This document shows, piece by piece, positions 8,890-16,556 of a DNA stretch of 64,000 bases. The stretch's first letter is position 1; each line of letters begins with the position of its first letter. The notes beneath the pieces were generated by a model. That model saw only the letters and a program-made list of their open reading frames with translations, made no database searches and was not told the DNA's origin. Origin of the DNA: Roseateles sp. DAIF2 (lineage in GTDB: Bacteria > Pseudomonadota > Gammaproteobacteria > Burkholderiales > Burkholderiaceae_C); the NCBI RefSeq assembly GCF_015624425.1, contig NZ_CP049919.1, positions 620,001 through 684,000 on the forward strand, given 5' to 3'. The position numbers and the translations under genes were made by a program.

Positions 8890-9909
8890 TCAGGCGCGGG
8901 CGGTGACCCGGCGGCGGTACAGCGCCAGCCCGCCCAGGCCCAGGGCCCACAGCGCGACGCTGGCCGGCTCCGGCACGGCCAGCGCGTACATCGCGTCGGC
9001 CAGCTTGGCATGCGCCAGCGTCGTGGGGTGGATCGAATCGTAGTACAGCGAGGTCGCCGGGTTGCAGCCCAGGGTCGGGGCGCCGCAGGCGTCGACCAGA
9101 TTGCTGAAACCGGAGGCCGGGCCCTGGTCCACGATCTGGTTCAGCAGGCCGTAGATGTCGAAGGTCTGCACGCCCTCGCCGGCCAGGCGCGAGGCCAGGG
9201 CCGAGTTCATCATCTGCGAGAAGCTGGTCGCCAGGCCCGCGGCGCCGGCGCCGTAGCTGCGCGCCAGCGGCGTATGACCAAAGTTTGGCGTGTTCCAGAC
9301 GATGATGCGGCGCGCGCCGGCGGCCTGCAGGCCGTCGACGATCTGGCCGATGTCGCGCGCATAGTCGCCGGCCAGCTTCGCACCCTCGGTGGCCGCATCG
9401 GCCCCGCCCAGCACCGCGTCCATCGAGGCGCGCACATTGTTGCCGCCGCTCGCCACCACATAGAGTGCGTTCGGGTCGGCCACGCCGCCGGTGTTGCCCA
9501 GGAACATGCCCAGCTGGGTGTTCAGCGCGTAGGGGAAACCGTTGGGCAGGCCGTTGCCGGGGTTGTGGGGGCCGGGCTTGCTGGTCTCGGAGCCGCCGAA
9601 GGCGTAGTTGCTGCCGCCCCGCAGCGAGGGCGTGGCCGACAGGCCCAGGCGCGGGGCCAGGTATTGCGTCCAGACCTGGCCGTTGCTGTAGGTGCCGCTG
9701 CCGAAATAGGGGCTGGTGGAGAAGTCGCGGTTGCCGGCCAGCACGCGGTTCGGATCGGGGGGCACGAGCACCGCGTTGTTGCCGCTGTCCGACAGGCTGT
9801 CGCCGAAGACAACGAGATTGGAATAGGCCTGGGCCTGCAGGGCGGCCGTGGCCAGCAGCAGGCCGCCGAGCAGGCGCGCGCAGGCATGGGTGGTAGACGG
9901 GGTCTTCAT
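8890..9909 (-). CDS. GDSL/SGNH esterase with PEP-CTERM sorting signal
   Basis: A secreted 339-residue SGNH hydrolase. A signal peptide (about 1-28, ending AQA) is followed by the nucleophile block VVFGDSLSDSG (S38), then the catalytic pair D291 and H294 in DSIHP. Block III, usually GxND, reads GGNN here. The C-terminus is a textbook PEP-CTERM signal: VPEP (312-315), a hydrophobic helix and a basic RRR tail, which directs proteins to exosortase processing in EPS-producing betaproteobacteria. No exosortase gene lies in the window. The ATG at 9909 has a GGGAGA site; the longer frame to 9984 lacks one. The gene is convergent with the methyltransferase gene (4 bp gap). It is probably a lipase/acylhydrolase at the cell surface or in the matrix. 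Confidence 0.9.
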   Translation of the reverse strand: MKTPSTTHACARLLGGLLLATAALQAQAYSNLVVFGDSLSDSGNNAVLVPPDPNRVLAGNRDFSTSPYFGSGTYSNGQVWTQYLAPRLGLSATPSLRGGSNYAFGGSETSKPGPHNPGNGLPNGFPYALNTQLGMFLGNTGGVADPNALYVVASGGNNVRASMDAVLGGADAATEGAKLAGDYARDIGQIVDGLQAAGARRIIVWNTPNFGHTPLARSYGAGAAGLATSFSQMMNSALASRLAGEGVQTFDIYGLLNQIVDQGPASGFSNLVDACGAPTLGCNPATSLYYDSIHPTTLAHAKLADAMYALAVPEPASVALWALGLGGLALYRRRVTARA

Positions 9910-10061
9910 CGACTGGTTTCTCCCTGGATATCGGATGGCCGGCGGCGGTGGCACGGCATGACGCTGTTTGTTGCGTCGCAGCAAGCATTCCGAGTCACCC
10001 CTAGCTTGTCAACCCGGGACTGCGGGGATAGCCAAGTCGGCGGTCGGAGACAATCGCGCCC

Positions 10062-11945
10062 ATGGCAGTCCTTTCCCTTACCAATGCCCATCTCGCCTTC
10101 GGCCATGTGCCGCTGCTGGACGGAGCCAATTTCGCCCTCGAAACCGGCGAGCGCGTCGGCCTGATCGGCCGCAACGGCACCGGCAAGTCCTCCTTGCTGA
10201 AGATCCTGGCCGGCATCGAGAAGCTGGACGACGGCCTGCTGCAGCTGCAGCAGGGCCTGACCACGGTCTATGTGCCGCAGGAGCCGCTGCTGCGGCCCGA
10301 GGCGACGATCTTCGAGGTGGTCAGCGAGGGCGTGGCCGAGGCCAAGAGCCTGCGCGAGCGCTACGAGCGCCACGACGAGAACGACGACCTGGCCTGGGTG
10401 CAGGAGCGCATCGAGCAGATCGGTGCCTGGAACTGGGAGCAGCGCGTCGACGAGACCCTGCACCGCCTGGGCCTGGACGGCGAGCGCGTCGTCGGCGCCC
10501 TGTCCGGCGGCCTGAAGAAGCGGGTGGCGCTGGCGCGCGCGCTGGTGGCGCAGCCGGACGTGCTGCTGCTGGACGAGCCGACCAACCACCTGGACCTGGA
10601 CGCGATCCGCTGGCTGGAGGAGCTGTTGAACAGCTTCAAGGGCTCGCTGCTGCTGATCACCCACGACCGCGCCTTCCTGGACAACGTCGCCAACCGCATC
10701 GTCGAGCTGGACCGCGGGCAGCTGCGCGGCTATCCGGGCAACTTCGCCGCCTTCCAGGCCGCCAAGGCCTATGAGCTGGAGAACGAGGCGCTGGCGAATG
10801 CCCGCTTCGACAAGCTGCTGGCCCAGGAAGAGGTATGGATCCGCAAGGGCGTCGAGGCGCGCCGCACCCGCTCGGTGGCGCGCGTGCAGCGCCTGCAGGA
10901 GATGCGCTCGGCCCATGCGGCGCGGCGCGATGTGCAGGGCAAGGTGCGGCTGGACATCGACACCGGCGGCGCCAGCGGCAAGATCGTCGCGGAGCTTGAG
11001 AACGTCTCCAAGAGCTATGGCGAGCGCAGCATCGTGCGCGACTTCACGGCCACCATCCTGCGCGGCGACAAGGTCGGCCTGGTCGGCTCCAATGGCGCCG
11101 GCAAGACCACCTTGCTGAAGATGATCCTCGGTGAGCTGCAGCCCGATAGCGGCGAGGTGCGCCAGGGCAGCAAGATGACGGTGGCCTATTTCGACCAGAT
11201 GCGCGACACCCTGAAGCTGGACGCGACCCTGGCCGACACCATCAGCCCCGGCAGCGAATGGATCGAGATCGGCACCCAGAAGAAGCATGTCAAGAGCTAT
11301 CTGGGCGATTTCCTGTTCTCGCCGGCGCGCGCCAATTCGCCGGTCTCCAGCCTCTCCGGCGGCGAGCGCAACCGCCTGCTGCTGGCGCGCCTGTTCGCGC
11401 GGCCGGCCAATGTGCTGGTGCTGGACGAGCCGACCAACGACCTGGACATCGAGACCCTGGAGCTGCTGGAGGAACTGCTGGCCGACTACGACGGTACGGT
11501 GTTCCTGGTCAGCCATGACCGGCGCTTCCTCGACAACGTGGTCACCAGCACCATCGTCAACGAGGGCGACGGCCGCTGGCGCGAATACGAGGGCGGCATC
11601 GAGGACTGGTTGATCCAGTCCAAGCGCGCCGCGGCCATCCAGGAGAAGGCGCGTCAGGCGGCCCCGGCACCGACTCCTGCGCCCGCCCCCGCCCCGGCGC
11701 CGGCTCCCGTGGTCGCCAGCATGAAGAAAAAGCTCAGCTACAAGGAGCAGCGCGAGCTGGACGAGCTGCCCGGCCGCATGGCGGCGCTGGAGGCCGAGCA
11801 GACCCAGCTCAATGCGCTCCTGAACGGCACCGAGCTCTACACCCAGGGCGCGGCCCGCATCGCCGAGGTGACCGAGCGCGCCGGCGTGATCGAGGCCGAA
11901 CTGCTGGAGCTACTGGAGCGCTGGGAGCTGCTGGAGGCAAAGTAA
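10062..11945 (+). CDS. uup: ABC-F ATPase Uup
   Basis: A soluble tandem ATPase of the ABC-F class, acting on ribosomes or branched DNA rather than in membranes; Uup affects tandem-repeat deletion and ribosome assembly in E. coli. In its 627 residues the first ATPase has GRNGTGKSS (36-44), LSGG (147-150) and DEPTNHLD (171-178). The second has GSNGAGKTT (342-350), LSGG (431-434) and DEPTNDLD (455-462). A proline-alanine linker (about 535-552) leads to a C-terminal coiled coil rich in Leu and Glu, the Uup-specific DNA-binding domain. The gene stands alone: it is divergent from the GDSL esterase gene and 70 bp before the next gene. Confidence 0.94.
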   Translation: MAVLSLTNAHLAFGHVPLLDGANFALETGERVGLIGRNGTGKSSLLKILAGIEKLDDGLLQLQQGLTTVYVPQEPLLRPEATIFEVVSEGVAEAKSLRERYERHDENDDLAWVQERIEQIGAWNWEQRVDETLHRLGLDGERVVGALSGGLKKRVALARALVAQPDVLLLDEPTNHLDLDAIRWLEELLNSFKGSLLLITHDRAFLDNVANRIVELDRGQLRGYPGNFAAFQAAKAYELENEALANARFDKLLAQEEVWIRKGVEARRTRSVARVQRLQEMRSAHAARRDVQGKVRLDIDTGGASGKIVAELENVSKSYGERSIVRDFTATILRGDKVGLVGSNGAGKTTLLKMILGELQPDSGEVRQGSKMTVAYFDQMRDTLKLDATLADTISPGSEWIEIGTQKKHVKSYLGDFLFSPARANSPVSSLSGGERNRLLLARLFARPANVLVLDEPTNDLDIETLELLEELLADYDGTVFLVSHDRRFLDNVVTSTIVNEGDGRWREYEGGIEDWLIQSKRAAAIQEKARQAAPAPTPAPAPAPAPAPVVASMKKKLSYKEQRELDELPGRMAALEAEQTQLNALLNGTELYTQGAARIAEVTERAGVIEAELLELLERWELLEAK

Positions 11946-12015
11946 GAAGGCAAATAAACCGGCGCGCCGGCGCCGGCTGAACAACAATGGGCCGGTCTCC
12001 ACCCCGCGAGCCCCC

Positions 12016-13692
12016 ATGAGCCAGGAATCCGCCGAGCAGATGCGTGCCGAGAGGCAGCATCAGATGTTCTTTGACCTGAAGCCGGCCGAGATCGCGCGCA
12101 TCGCGCGTTTCGGCACGCCGCAGACCTGGCCGCGCGGCGAGCTGCTGCTGCGCGCCGGCGAGCGCGGGCCCGGCATGATGGTGATCCTGGCGGGCCGGGT
12201 GCGCATCAGCCAGCGCAACGGCCTGGGCCAGGTGCTGCCGATCATCGAGCATGGGCCGGGCCAGTTCCTCGGCGAGGTGGGGCAGCTGTCCGGCGCCGCC
12301 GCGATGGTCGATGCCGAGGCGCTGGAGGATGTCGAGGCCCTCCTGATCACGTCCGAGCAGCTGCGCGCGCTGATCATCGGCGAGGCCGACCTGGGCGAGC
12401 GCATCACCCGCGCGCTGATCCTGCGCCGCGTCGGCCTGATCGAGGCCGGCGCCAGCGGTCCGGTGCTGATCGGCCGGCCCGATGCGCCCCAGGTGCTGCG
12501 CCTGCAGGCCTTCCTGCGCCGCAACGGTCAGCCGCACCAGCAGATGCAGGCCGGCGCCTGCGCCTGCACCGCGACTCTCTTGGATCAGTACGGCGCGGCG
12601 CCCGAGGACGTGACCGTGATCTGCCCCAACGGCGCGGTGCTGGTGAACCCGAGCGAGGGCCAGCTGGCGCGCTGCATCGGCATGCTGGATGCGCGCGAGC
12701 GCGAAGAGCTGTTCGACCTGATCATCGTCGGCGCCGGCCCGGCCGGGCTGGCGGCGGCGGTCTATGCGGCCTCCGAGGGGCTGAGCGTGGTGGTGCTGGA
12801 CTGCCGGCATTTCGGCGGCCAGGCCGGCGCCAGCGCCCGCATCGAGAACTACCTGGGCTTCCCGACCGGCATTTCCGGCATGGCGCTGGCCGGCCGCGCC
12901 TTCGTGCAGGCGCAGAAGTTCGGCGCCGAGGTGATGATCCCGGTGGAGGTGCGCTCGCTGGACTGCAGCCGCGCCGGCCCCGGCGGCGAGCTGCGGGTCG
13001 AGCTGGCCGACGGTCGCTGGCTGCGCGGGCGCAGCGTGGTGATCGCCAGCGGCGCGCGCTACCGCCGCCCCGAGGTGCCGCGCCTGGCCGAGTTCGAGGG
13101 CCGCGGCATCTGGTACTGGGCCTCGGCGGTGGAGGCCAAGCTCTGCGCCCAGTCCGAGGTGGCCCTGGTCGGCGGCGGCAACTCGGCCGGCCAGGCCGCG
13201 GTCTATCTGTCCGGCCATGCGGAGAAGGTCTATATGCTGGTGCGCGGGCCGGACCTGGCGGCCAGCATGTCGCGCTACCTGATCGACCGCATCGCCCACA
13301 CGCCCAATATCGAACTGCTGACCCATACCGAGCTGTCCAGCCTGCGCGGCGAACGCGCCGGCGGCCTGACCGGCGCCACCTGGCGCGACCGGCGCGACGG
13401 CCGCGAATGGGATTGCGACACCCGCAACCTGTTCCTGTTCGTCGGCGCCGAGCCGGAGACGCGCTGGCTGGAGGGCTGCGGCGTCGCGGTCGATGCCCAG
13501 GGTTTCGTCTGCACCGGGCCGGCCGCCGAACCCCAGGCCGGCGCCTATCTGCCCGGGCCGCTGGAGACCAGCGTGCCGGGCGTGTTCGCGGTCGGCGATG
13601 TGCGCTCGGGGTCCGTCAAGCGGGTCGGCGGCGCGATCGGCGAGGGCGCCGCGGCCGTGGCCTCGATCCATCGCTATCTGGCCGGGTTCTGA
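12016..13692 (+). CDS. Cyclic-nucleotide-binding domain fused to thioredoxin-reductase-like FAD oxidoreductase
   Basis: A 558-residue three-part protein. Residues about 18-135 form a cyclic-nucleotide-binding beta-roll (GELLLRAGERGPGMMVILAG; GQFLGEVGQLSG). Residues about 145-225 look like a small thioredoxin-fold linker. Residues 233-558 are a TrxB-like flavoprotein with GAGPAG (239-244) for FAD, GGGNSAGQ (386-393) for NADPH and VFAVGDVR near the end. The redox CxxC of true thioredoxin reductases is missing: the expected place reads WASA (368-371). It probably transfers electrons by another route, gated by a nucleotide. The domain order recurs in many bacteria but has no firmly known role. 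Its neighbour 63 bp downstream makes cyclic di-GMP, but CNB domains of this class normally bind cAMP or cGMP. Confidence 0.88.
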   Translation: MSQESAEQMRAERQHQMFFDLKPAEIARIARFGTPQTWPRGELLLRAGERGPGMMVILAGRVRISQRNGLGQVLPIIEHGPGQFLGEVGQLSGAAAMVDAEALEDVEALLITSEQLRALIIGEADLGERITRALILRRVGLIEAGASGPVLIGRPDAPQVLRLQAFLRRNGQPHQQMQAGACACTATLLDQYGAAPEDVTVICPNGAVLVNPSEGQLARCIGMLDAREREELFDLIIVGAGPAGLAAAVYAASEGLSVVVLDCRHFGGQAGASARIENYLGFPTGISGMALAGRAFVQAQKFGAEVMIPVEVRSLDCSRAGPGGELRVELADGRWLRGRSVVIASGARYRRPEVPRLAEFEGRGIWYWASAVEAKLCAQSEVALVGGGNSAGQAAVYLSGHAEKVYMLVRGPDLAASMSRYLIDRIAHTPNIELLTHTELSSLRGERAGGLTGATWRDRRDGREWDCDTRNLFLFVGAEPETRWLEGCGVAVDAQGFVCTGPAAEPQAGAYLPGPLETSVPGVFAVGDVRSGSVKRVGGAIGEGAAAVASIHRYLAGF

Positions 13693-13755
13693 GCGCCGCC
13701 TGACCGGGGATTTTGTTGCCCCCGGGCGGGCGCGAGTCGGGTAGATTGCCTGACC

Positions 13756-15309
13756 ATGGGTCTGCGTGCCAAGGTCGTGCTCTGCGTGCTGCTGCTGTCC
13801 ACGGTGCTGGGCGGCCTGGCGCTGTGGCTGCTGCATGCCAGCGTCGAGCAGAGCCATCTGGAGCTGGAGCAGCGCGCCGCGCGCGAGGACATCACGCGAT
13901 TGCTGCAGACCCTGGACGACGAGCTGGCGCTGCGCGACCGCGTGCTGCGCGAATGGAGCCTGTGGCCGGACTTCTACCAGTTCTCCGAGGACGGCAATGC
14001 GCTGTTCGCCGCGCGCAACCTGAACCCGCAGGCGGTGGCCAATTCGAGCCTGAACTGGCTGGGCCTCTACGACCGCGAGGGCCGGCTGCTGCGTAGCATC
14101 GGCGTGCCGGGCCAGGCGATCGAGCTGCGCCTGCCGGAGGACTTCACGCCGGCGATCCGCCTGGCGCTGGCGCGCCCCGCCACCGATGCCAGCCTGCCCT
14201 GCGGGCTGGCGCGGGTGCGGCGCGACCTGATGATGGTGTGCCGCCGCCCGCTGCTGGACGGGCTGAGCGGTGCGCCGGCGCGCGGCACGGTGGCGATCGC
14301 CGAATGGCTGAGTCCGGCGGTGGTGCTGGGCGTGGCGCGGCGCAGCGGGCTGGACGCGCGGCTGCGCCTCTTGGCGCCCGGCGAACAGCTGCCCGGCGAG
14401 CCGATGGCGCTGGACCTGCGCGCCCAGACCGGCAGCGGCGCGGTGATGGTCGTGACCCAGCCCGAGCGCCTGCTGATCCACTGGCCGCTGCGCGACCTGG
14501 CCGGCGAGGCGGTCGCGGTGCTGGAGCTGCGCTGGCCGCGCCACATCCTGCAGCGCGGCCACGAACTGCTGGGCCGGGTCTCCTGGGTGATGCTGGGGCT
14601 GGCCCTGGTCCTGACCCTGGGCCTGGTGCTGGCGGCGGACCGGTTGCTGGTCGGGCGGCTGGTGCGGCTGCGCCGCGAGATGGCGGCGATCCGCGACCAG
14701 CGCCAGTGGAACCGGCAGGTCACGGTGCAGGGCCATGACGAGATCACCGAGCTGGCCGGCGGCGCCAACCATCTGCTGGGCGTGATCGCCTCCCAGGTGC
14801 ATGTGCTGGAGCGCCTGTCGCAGACCGACGAGCTGACCGGGCTGGCGAATCGCCGCTGCTTCGGCGATCGGCTCGAACAGGCCACGCGCCAGCGCCAGCG
14901 CCGCGGCGAGGCGCTGACCCTGCTGCTGCTGGACGTCGACCATTTCAAGGCCTACAACGACCGTTACGGCCACCAGCGCGGCGACGTCGCGCTGCAGGCG
15001 GTGGCGGCCTGCCTGGCCGGCGCCGCGCGCCGCCCCACCGACCTGGCCGCGCGCCTGGGCGGCGAGGAGTTCGCGCTGCTGTTGCAGAGCACCGACCTGG
15101 AGGGGGCACGCCATTGCGCCGCCGAGATTCGCGCCGCGCTGGCCGCCCGCGCGCTGGCCCATGAGGCCGGCGGCCCCGAGGGCCGGCTGACCCTCAGCAT
15201 GGGCCTGGCCGAGGCCCGCCCCGGCGAGACGCCCGACAGCCTGTATCAGCGTGCCGATGCGGCGCTGTATCGGGCCAAGGCGGCGGGGCGGGATGGGGTG
15301 GCGGAATAG
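13756..15309 (+). CDS. Membrane diguanylate cyclase, CHASE4-like sensor plus GGDEF
   Basis: Makes cyclic di-GMP from two GTP. In its 517 residues, TM1 (about 7-26) and TM2 (about 276-298) bracket a periplasmic sensor (27-270) with the CHASE4 pattern LRDRVLREWSLWPDFYQF (59-76). A HAMP-like stretch leads to a GGDEF domain (355-517) with metal residue D393, active loop GGEEF (435-439) and an inhibitory I-site RPTD (426-429) at the standard five-residue spacing. It should be an active cyclase with product inhibition, not a degenerate one. No EAL domain is attached. The periplasmic signal is unknown. The gene directly follows the CNB-oxidoreductase gene. Confidence 0.93.
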   Translation: MGLRAKVVLCVLLLSTVLGGLALWLLHASVEQSHLELEQRAAREDITRLLQTLDDELALRDRVLREWSLWPDFYQFSEDGNALFAARNLNPQAVANSSLNWLGLYDREGRLLRSIGVPGQAIELRLPEDFTPAIRLALARPATDASLPCGLARVRRDLMMVCRRPLLDGLSGAPARGTVAIAEWLSPAVVLGVARRSGLDARLRLLAPGEQLPGEPMALDLRAQTGSGAVMVVTQPERLLIHWPLRDLAGEAVAVLELRWPRHILQRGHELLGRVSWVMLGLALVLTLGLVLAADRLLVGRLVRLRREMAAIRDQRQWNRQVTVQGHDEITELAGGANHLLGVIASQVHVLERLSQTDELTGLANRRCFGDRLEQATRQRQRRGEALTLLLLDVDHFKAYNDRYGHQRGDVALQAVAACLAGAARRPTDLAARLGGEEFALLLQSTDLEGARHCAAEIRAALAARALAHEAGGPEGRLTLSMGLAEARPGETPDSLYQRADAALYRAKAAGRDGVAE

Positions 15310-15389
15310 CGAGTGTTGGTTGCGGATGACCAAAGTGACTCGCAGAGGTCTGCTCCGAGCGACGACAGTCCGGGCAGAAAGGTACTGGT

Positions 15390-16130
15390 ATGACGCAACC
15401 CAATTCCCCCGGCGATGGTTTCGAGAAGTGGAAGAACGGCTTCGCGAATGAGGCCGACGATCCCAAGTGGCACCAATGGGACTGCGCGGTGCAGCTGGCG
15501 GCCGACGAGTTCAACCGGCATCTGGGTGGTGTCGAGGGCTATGTGCCGCTCGACTGGCTGATCGTCAAATCCATGCTTTGGGTCGAATCGGGCGCGGGCA
15601 GTGCGGAATGGAACCGGCGGGTCATGCAGATCGGCGTCGAAGGGGATCCCGGGCTCAGTTCCCTGCTGTCGGGCAAGGAGGGCGGCGAGCTGGTCCTACC
15701 GGCAGCTTTGAAGAATCGTTTGACGGCGGGATCGGTCCGCACGCAGCCGGTGGAGAACATCCGGGCGGGGATCGGCTACCTGCTGATGAAGCTAGCCAGA
15801 TACGATCACCGTGAGCTGATGTCCCAGGATGCCCAGGTGTACAGCGTGACGGTCAAGCCGGGCGACAGCCTTGACAAGATCGCACGCGCGCATGGAACGA
15901 CCGTGGAGACGCTGAAGCGCTTGAATCCTGGTGCTGCCGTCCTGCGGCCCGAGCAGGTCTTGAAGTATCAGAAGGTGGCGATCAAGAAGATGATCGTCGG
16001 CTGGCGGCCGCTCAACTCGACCACGATTGCCACGCTGTACAACGGCGGGGGCGATCCCAACTATGCGCGGAAGCTGGATTTCACGCTGGACCTGGTTCGA
16101 AAGATAGGTGCGACCACATGCGCGCAATGA
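15390..16130 (+). CDS. Lytic-transglycosylase-like protein with inserted LysM domain; possible antibacterial effector
   Basis: This 246-residue protein has a split SLT/lysozyme-like fold. The candidate catalytic E66 lies in MLWVESGAG, followed by VMQIG (78-82) and NIRAGIGYLL (123-132). A LysM peptidoglycan-binding domain (151-197; YSVTVKPGDSLDKIARAHGT) comes next, and the transglycosylase motif that is normally AYNxG appears only afterwards, as LYNGGGDPNYARKLD (216-230). LysM thus appears to be nested inside the catalytic fold. There is no signal peptide although the target is periplasmic. The next gene, overlapping by 13 bp, encodes a secreted LprI-type lysozyme-inhibitor-like protein. This arrangement is expected of a contact-delivered (for example type VI) effector with its immunity protein, though no secretion genes are nearby. 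The locus looks more A/T-rich than its neighbours. Confidence 0.72.
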   Translation: MTQPNSPGDGFEKWKNGFANEADDPKWHQWDCAVQLAADEFNRHLGGVEGYVPLDWLIVKSMLWVESGAGSAEWNRRVMQIGVEGDPGLSSLLSGKEGGELVLPAALKNRLTAGSVRTQPVENIRAGIGYLLMKLARYDHRELMSQDAQVYSVTVKPGDSLDKIARAHGTTVETLKRLNPGAAVLRPEQVLKYQKVAIKKMIVGWRPLNSTTIATLYNGGGDPNYARKLDFTLDLVRKIGATTCAQ

Positions 16131-16552
16131 GTTTCCTGTTCTTTGCTTGGGCGGCGGCCGTGATGCCTGCCGCCCAGGCTTCCCCCGACCTGCCGCCCAC
16201 CGAGCGCCAGCTCCGTGAGGCCTGCTCCTTCGATGCGGCGGGCGTGCGCGAATGCCTGCAGAAACGGCTGGCGGACAGCGAGACGACGCTGCGCAGCGCG
16301 GAGGTCGCGCTGAAGGAGCGTCTCTCCACGTGGGATGTCGAGCCCAAGTACGCGGCGCTGGCGAAGAACCGGGCGACCGAGGCGGCGTCCAGCTTTGCGC
16401 GCTACCGCAAGGTCCAGTGCGGGTTCTCGGCCTCCCTGGGTGGCAGCGCCATCGGCAATGCGCTGGAGATGCGGCGCCTGGCTTGCGCTGCCGAGCTGAA
16501 TCTGCAGCGCGCCCAGGCGCTGCGCGCCGCGGCCGCCGAGCTGGCGCCTTAG
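16118..16552 (+). CDS. Secreted LprI/DUF1311-like protein, probable lysozyme inhibitor or immunity protein
   Basis: A 144-residue protein with a signal peptide (about 1-21, ending AQA) and four cysteines (C36, C46, C101, C123), enough for two disulfides. The central helix SSFARYRKVQCGFSASLGGS (91-110), with an aromatic-YRxxQC pattern followed by GGS, and the late Cys-rich helix match the DUF1311/LprI architecture. Members of that family inhibit lysozymes in the periplasm or cell wall. Its start lies inside the end of the transglycosylase-LysM gene, so the two are co-translated. The likely role is to protect the producer's wall from the upstream enzyme; this is inference from fold and linkage. 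An ATG at 16127 is an alternative start. Confidence 0.7.
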   Translation: MRAMSFLFFAWAAAVMPAAQASPDLPPTERQLREACSFDAAGVRECLQKRLADSETTLRSAEVALKERLSTWDVEPKYAALAKNRATEAASSFARYRKVQCGFSASLGGSAIGNALEMRRLACAAELNLQRAQALRAAAAELAP

Positions 16553-16556
16553 TTCA

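Noticed and set aside
11809..15333. An 1174-codon antisense frame across the oxidoreductase and cyclase genes
   Set aside because: Both sense genes are certain, and the antisense product is repetitive Gln/Ala/Arg/Gly typical of shadows in high-GC DNA.
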